Shown here one piece after another: positions 13,223-16,927 of a stretch of 16,927 nucleotides of DNA; the first letter of the stretch is position 1; the number at the start of each line of letters is the position of its first letter. This stretch comes from JBBRYB01 sp038238115 (lineage in GTDB: Bacteria; Actinomycetota; Actinomycetes; Propionibacteriales; Nocardioidaceae), in assembly GCA_038238115.1 (NCBI GenBank), contig JBBRYB010000058.1, positions 1 through 16,927 on the forward strand, written 5' to 3'. The position numbers were made by a program, and so were the translations under genes. Below the pieces are notes generated by a model that had not been told where the DNA came from, searched no databases, and saw only the letters and a list, made by a program, of their open reading frames with translations.

Positions 13223-15625
13223 ATGAACACCGAAAGGCCCGACATGTGGGAGGGGTTGTGGCTGCTTGTGGGAGGAAGCGGCCGAGCCGTCGCGACGGCC
13301 CTGGTATCTCGGGATGGCTACTTATGGTGTTGTGAAGAAGAGCTGGAAGCTGACGTCGCTGCGCTGGCTGCGGCCGGCGAGGCGGCGTGGCACCATCCGT
13401 TCGGTCAAGAGCGAGCCGGGTCGGAGATCGACGGTGTTCGCGCGGAGATCGACCGTGTCCGCGCGCTTCCAGCGTTGGAGGACGCGGCTCTACAGCGGGG
13501 GCCGGAGCTGTTGCAGCGACTACTGGAAAACCTCGATCCGGCTGATTTGCTCTCTGGGTTGCTGACTGGCATGGGCAGCATGTCTGAACGTCACCTCCTG
13601 TACCAACACCCCGTAGGTGACATAGCCACGGTCGATGCACCTCTCGAAGATCTCGAGCCCACGCTGGAATTGATCCACCGTCTGGAGACGGCCGATTGGG
13701 ACACGCTGCCCATGTGGGATGCGCTGCTCATGCGGCTAACTCCAGCCCCCGAGGTGGTCCACAACCTCGTCCGAAGCCACTGGGACCCACGTGTTCGTGT
13801 CCTGCTGGTGGAGACCGAGGAAGACCTAGATGCCCTCGATGAAGCAGAGGTCGAAGCACTCTCCCTTTCGTGGCAAGAGGCTGTGGCCAGACGGCCGCGA
13901 GTTGAGCCCGAAAAGCTACGGGTCTTGATCAGTCAACAACACATTGGGCCGCGGGTGGTTCTGGCCAGCAGGCGGGATCTTCCACGAGAGCACCTGGTCA
14001 GATTGGCGCACGACCCTGACCCGCCGGTGCGGCGGGCCGTCGCAAGTAACCCGAGCCTGTCCTCGGAGGAACTCAAGGAGCTTGCCCTCGATACCGACCT
14101 TGCGACTTCACGGGCAGCCTTCGCCAACCCATCGATGACTGTCCAATGCTTGCTACATGTGCTGGATGCTTCCCCGGAGTCGTTGGCGGTTGACCTTGCA
14201 CGCGGCAGTCTGCTTTCGCTACCAGCTTTAGCGACTAGCCAAGCCGTGAGGTATCGGGCTTTCCGTGCTGCCCTGGCAGAGCGTGCCGATACGCCAACCG
14301 ACTACCTGATCCGGCTTTCGGAGGACGCTGACGCATCCGTGCGGCTAGCGGTGGCAGAGACCTTTCTGGAACGTGCCGACGCTCCAGTAGGCGTGCTGAC
14401 AAGGCTGCTCAACGATCCTGATTGGAAGGTGCAGCAGTCCGCGCTGGTGCATGCCGCGTTACCGGAATCGCTGATCTCAGCTTTTCTACGTGAGAATCCG
14501 GCCGCCATCCGGTCGGCTCGGAAGCGGCCAGATATCTCCGAAACCGAAATCGTCAACGCAATGATTGCATTGCTCGAGCAGAGCGACAACATCTTCGAAA
14601 TGGCGGACCTCATCGCTGACCCCTTGATGCCGCCCACTGCGGTGGCGAGGTTCCTCGAGCCTGAGGCTCATCCGGATCTCACCGCAGCAGCACTTCGTCA
14701 CCCCGCCTGTCCGGTGCCAGACCTTCTTGACCGGGTCAACGACCCCGATCACTTTATTCGGCTGGCGGCGCTGGAGGCCATGGACCTCAGAAACATACGT
14801 GCACCTGGCAAGCTCCTCGCTACCGCGTTGAACTCGCCCATGCAGCTAAAGGCGCGACCCGGGGTCGCCATCCTAGAAGTGCCCAGTCGGCTCGTCCATG
14901 AACTCGCGAGCAGACTTCTGGCCGACGCGAACGAGCCGCGGATCCACTCTGCCCCTCTTGAGCATCCGGAGAATCCCTGGCAGACGCTGACCGCCTCCGA
15001 TGAGGAGTTCGTGGCGCCGATCGACGAGTTGCCAGTGCATGAACACAACGCCCGTGCGCGGCCGGAGCACCGGTTCCGGCTTGACATGGTTCCCGAGCCG
15101 TTTCTGGGAAACGTAGGTGCTCCGGTGATCGTCCTGACCGGAAATCCCCGCTACCGCGAGGACGACCTTGAGACGCACCACCGAGAGGACGTACGAAAGC
15201 TCTTGCTCGCTAATTTGCGGCAGCAAACCCTCGAGTTCCCGCTGGTGTGGCTGGACCCACTCCTACACAATACGACGGGTGCACAATGGTATTTGACGAA
15301 ACTGCGGGCACTGCTGGAAGCAACAAGCTTGCAAACCGTGGCGACGAACCTGGCCATCTTCGAGTCGCTGCCGTACCACTCAGAGAAGCTCGGAAAGCCG
15401 CGAAATTCACTCCCGTCCCAGTTGTACACTAACCATCTCGCCCGTCAGGCGATTATCGGGGCCCGCCTCGTAATTTGGCAGCGCGGCCCGTGGAGTCAGC
15501 TACTAGGAATGGACCTAAGCCAAGCGGCAATACGTCCACGGTCCAAACAGACCTCGTATCTCACACCGAATAACTTGGGAAGCGACGTGTTCCGTAAAGC
15601 AGTCCAAGAACTCAGCCGAAGCTGA
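13223..15625 (+). CDS. LRV/HEAT-like repeat protein with a C-terminal UDG-like domain
   Basis: An 800-aa intact protein. N-terminal about 1-230: a helical, acidic region, unrecognised. About 235-560: tandem helical repeats of leucine-rich-repeat-variant/HEAT type, for example LVRLAHDPDPPVRRAVASNP and YLIRLSEDADASVRLAVAET, which recur at 25-30 residue spacing. About 630-800: VIVLTGNPRYREDD, LLLANLRQQ, FPLVWLDPLL, AIFESLPYHS, LPSQLYTNHLARQAI, YLTPNNLG. The 'NPxY' strand end and 'LPYHS' motif, in this order, match a uracil/thymine-DNA-glycosylase-fold group seen in actinobacteria (my recall). Role inferred: repeats hold a partner or nucleic acid, and the C-terminal domain recognises or removes a base. 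It starts 2 bp after the Cys/His gene. ATG 13244, with GAAAGG six bases upstream, is an equally good start and gives 793 aa. Confidence 0.65.
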   Translation: MNTERPDMWEGLWLLVGGSGRAVATALVSRDGYLWCCEEELEADVAALAAAGEAAWHHPFGQERAGSEIDGVRAEIDRVRALPALEDAALQRGPELLQRLLENLDPADLLSGLLTGMGSMSERHLLYQHPVGDIATVDAPLEDLEPTLELIHRLETADWDTLPMWDALLMRLTPAPEVVHNLVRSHWDPRVRVLLVETEEDLDALDEAEVEALSLSWQEAVARRPRVEPEKLRVLISQQHIGPRVVLASRRDLPREHLVRLAHDPDPPVRRAVASNPSLSSEELKELALDTDLATSRAAFANPSMTVQCLLHVLDASPESLAVDLARGSLLSLPALATSQAVRYRAFRAALAERADTPTDYLIRLSEDADASVRLAVAETFLERADAPVGVLTRLLNDPDWKVQQSALVHAALPESLISAFLRENPAAIRSARKRPDISETEIVNAMIALLEQSDNIFEMADLIADPLMPPTAVARFLEPEAHPDLTAAALRHPACPVPDLLDRVNDPDHFIRLAALEAMDLRNIRAPGKLLATALNSPMQLKARPGVAILEVPSRLVHELASRLLADANEPRIHSAPLEHPENPWQTLTASDEEFVAPIDELPVHEHNARARPEHRFRLDMVPEPFLGNVGAPVIVLTGNPRYREDDLETHHREDVRKLLLANLRQQTLEFPLVWLDPLLHNTTGAQWYLTKLRALLEATSLQTVATNLAIFESLPYHSEKLGKPRNSLPSQLYTNHLARQAIIGARLVIWQRGPWSQLLGMDLSQAAIRPRSKQTSYLTPNNLGSDVFRKAVQELSRS

Positions 15626-15848
15626 TGTCCGGTTGAGTGACGAAATGCTCGACCAACCTTCGGCGTGGGCAGCCGTCCAGATCGGGACGCCAAGGGTAAA
15701 GGCCGAGTCTCGGCTCCAAAGTGAATTGAACACCTCACGGACGCCGGACTCTACAGGCCTCGCTACATGACGTCCCGACGTCGGCCCAGATCAGACTCTG
15801 AGCTGTTCGTTCTTCCTTTCCCTGGTCACCGAAGCAAACCCAGCCTCA

Positions 15849-16604
15849 TCATGGACCGACGAGCTTTTCGATGGCGTGAACAACGGATTCAAGCCCTGCA
15901 AGGTCGCTCTTGACTTCGTCGATCGACAAAGTTGCGCGGCTTCGGCCGAGACGGTCTCCGGCGTGCACGATCTTGTTCCGCCGGTTCGTGATTCGGTCCA
16001 GCAGTGCCACTGACTCGCCCCTCTTGCATCCACGATGGTGATCCAACTGGCGCGCCCAGTTGTCGACGCCGATGAGGCAGAGCAGATCTCCCACCTTCGT
16101 CGGTGAGGTGCTGGCGTTGCGCCTGATCAACGGCTCGATGACGCGACCATGGAGGCCGCTTCGACGCCGTGTGTAGTGCTGTTCGATGTACAGCCAATCC
16201 CCGACCGACATGGTGAGTCGCCTCAGTCGGTCGGTCGCGACATCGTGCGATGTCGATAGGGCACTGACCCGGGTCATCACTTTGTCGGCCAGGTAGGTTT
16301 CGGCTGCCGCGCAGGCGGCGACCAGCGCCTGCCGCAGCAAGGGCTTATGGTCGGCGAACGTCTCGCGACTCAACCGCGAACCGGGCTTGAAGGTCAATAA
16401 GACGTCTTGGCTTTCTAAGCAGTCCAACTCGTCCCGGTCCCTAGCTGGCACCTTCCACGCGTCCCCTACACGCTCTCGAAGTTCCTTGCGCATTCGTCGC
16501 GCGCGACTGTTGGTGAGTCCCTCCGCGAGCAGCACGAGGTGTTGGGCGTCCTTGATGTTCGCCTCGAACGCTTCGAGGGGCGTCGGCTTCTTCACGCCAG
16601 CCAT
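15849..16604 (-). CDS. HEPN-domain protein (probable RNase / abortive infection type)
   Basis: A 251-aa intact protein. ATG 16604 has a strong ribosome site (GGGAGGTGG, 7 bases from GGAGG to ATG on the minus strand). The protein is mostly alpha-helical. An N-terminal helical part (about 1-75) is followed by ALVAACAAAETYLADKVMTR, a typical first HEPN helix, and near the C-terminus DRITNRRNKIVHAGDR carries the HEPN signature R209-x4-H214 (RNKIVH), the ribonuclease active site in this superfamily. This matches MAE_28990/RiboL-PSP-type HEPN proteins in general layout. HEPN RNases often act as toxins in antiphage or toxin-antitoxin systems. No cognate antitoxin (such as a minimal nucleotidyltransferase) is beside it; it converges on the 800-aa gene with a gap of 223 bases. 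Confidence 0.75.
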   Translation of the reverse strand: MAGVKKPTPLEAFEANIKDAQHLVLLAEGLTNSRARRMRKELRERVGDAWKVPARDRDELDCLESQDVLLTFKPGSRLSRETFADHKPLLRQALVAACAAAETYLADKVMTRVSALSTSHDVATDRLRRLTMSVGDWLYIEQHYTRRRSGLHGRVIEPLIRRNASTSPTKVGDLLCLIGVDNWARQLDHHRGCKRGESVALLDRITNRRNKIVHAGDRLGRSRATLSIDEVKSDLAGLESVVHAIEKLVGP

Positions 16605-16786
16605 CGGTCCACCTCCCGTGTCGTGCTGGGGGGCAACGGCTGCTGGCCCCTGAATGCTCGAGGAGTACCCATGCTAGGTGCGGTCCAACACCAAGCAGTA
16701 CGCGAACAACAGGATAGAAGCAGACCATGATCGGCTCAAAGGCCGGCTTCGACCGAAGGGGCCTGCTGCACGAGCTGGTGACAGTT

Positions 16787-16927
16787 TGACCTGCCCCACC
16801 AGAAAGGTTCCACTGCTGCTGGCTAAGTGGCTGCCTTCACCGGAAGGCTGAACCTCGTGCCCCGTGCCTACCCTCCCGAGTTCCGTGCTCGAGCTATTGC
16901 CCTTGTCCGAGCAGGAAAACCGCAGAA
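16787..16927 (+). mobile_element. Left end of an IS3-family insertion sequence (cut by window edge)
   Basis: TGACCTGCCCCACCAGAAAG at 16787 looks like the terminal inverted repeat of an IS3-family element (these often begin TGA). About 70 bases on, an OrfA-type reading frame begins. The other end is outside the window, so length, orientation of insertion and target duplication cannot be checked. Confidence 0.55.
16857..16927 (+). CDS. IS3-family OrfA, first 23 residues
   Basis: GTG 16857, with GGAAGG (16842-16847) 9 bases upstream, opens a frame reading PRAYPPEFRARAIALVRAGK at the window edge. 'YPPEFR..A..LV..G+' is the opening of the N-terminal HTH of OrfA in IS3-family transposases. Partial at the 3' end. 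It begins about 70 bases inside the proposed insertion-sequence end, which is the normal spacing. Confidence 0.7.
   Translation, partial: MPRAYPPEFRARAIALVRAGKPQ

Noticed and set aside
15626..15848. Gap between the convergent repeat/UDG and HEPN genes as a hidden gene or antitoxin
   Set aside because: Frames here are short, without coding bias or ribosome sites. Only weak inverted repeats are present.
1..16927. CRISPR arrays, rRNA or a complete prophage
   Set aside because: No regularly spaced repeats, no rRNA-like stretch and no phage structural genes were seen on either strand.

Overview
The window looks like a genomic island in a high-GC actinobacterium (Actinomycetota). Evidence: high GC with strong G/C preference at codon third positions, GTG starts, and actinobacterial-type proteins such as a catalytically blank tyrosine-recombinase relative paired with a DDE transposase. 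No housekeeping gene is present, so the genus cannot be fixed.

Left edge (1-204): the start of a minus-strand gene, a hairpin, and the 3' half of a tRNA-Met(CAT) gene on the minus strand. The tRNA is cut just upstream of its anticodon stem, as at a tyrosine-integrase attachment site. Given its orientation, the intact tRNA should lie to the right, beyond the window. Everything from about 205 onward would then be inside the island.

205-3357: a mobile-type trio. It has a minus-strand HTH protein, a recombinase-fold protein lacking its catalytic residues, and a 510-aa DDE transposase overlapping it by one base. 3358-5209: debris, made of a frameshifted and truncated M19 dipeptidase-like gene, an IS3-type tail and the N-terminal part of a TylF-like methyltransferase. 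5210-7501: an intact winged-helix-like protein, a large hairpin, a broken integrase (one TGA, one frameshift) and an intact small membrane protein.

7752-12690: a decayed defence region. It contains the C-terminal half of a type I restriction HsdR (two frameshifts, one stop), an EVE-like protein, a PD-(D/E)xK nuclease whose 5' end is frameshifted, a 199-aa partner gene and the remains of a third gene. Two 191/192-bp non-autonomous elements with identical 18-bp inverted termini of IS6 type lie in opposite orientation at 8993-9183 and 12318-12509. Each sits at the break of a defence-type gene.

12915-16604: intact and probably the most interesting part. A small Cys/His protein with an Ada-type zinc-site pattern is followed 2 bp later by an 800-aa protein that appears to join LRV/HEAT-like repeats to a C-terminal uracil-DNA-glycosylase-like domain. 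A convergent HEPN-domain protein with an R-x4-H RNase motif follows. The window ends in the start of an IS3-family insertion sequence.

Together: an island rich in recombination and anti-phage genes, with older, broken cargo (restriction, metabolism, integrase) in the middle and intact, possibly newer cargo at both ends.
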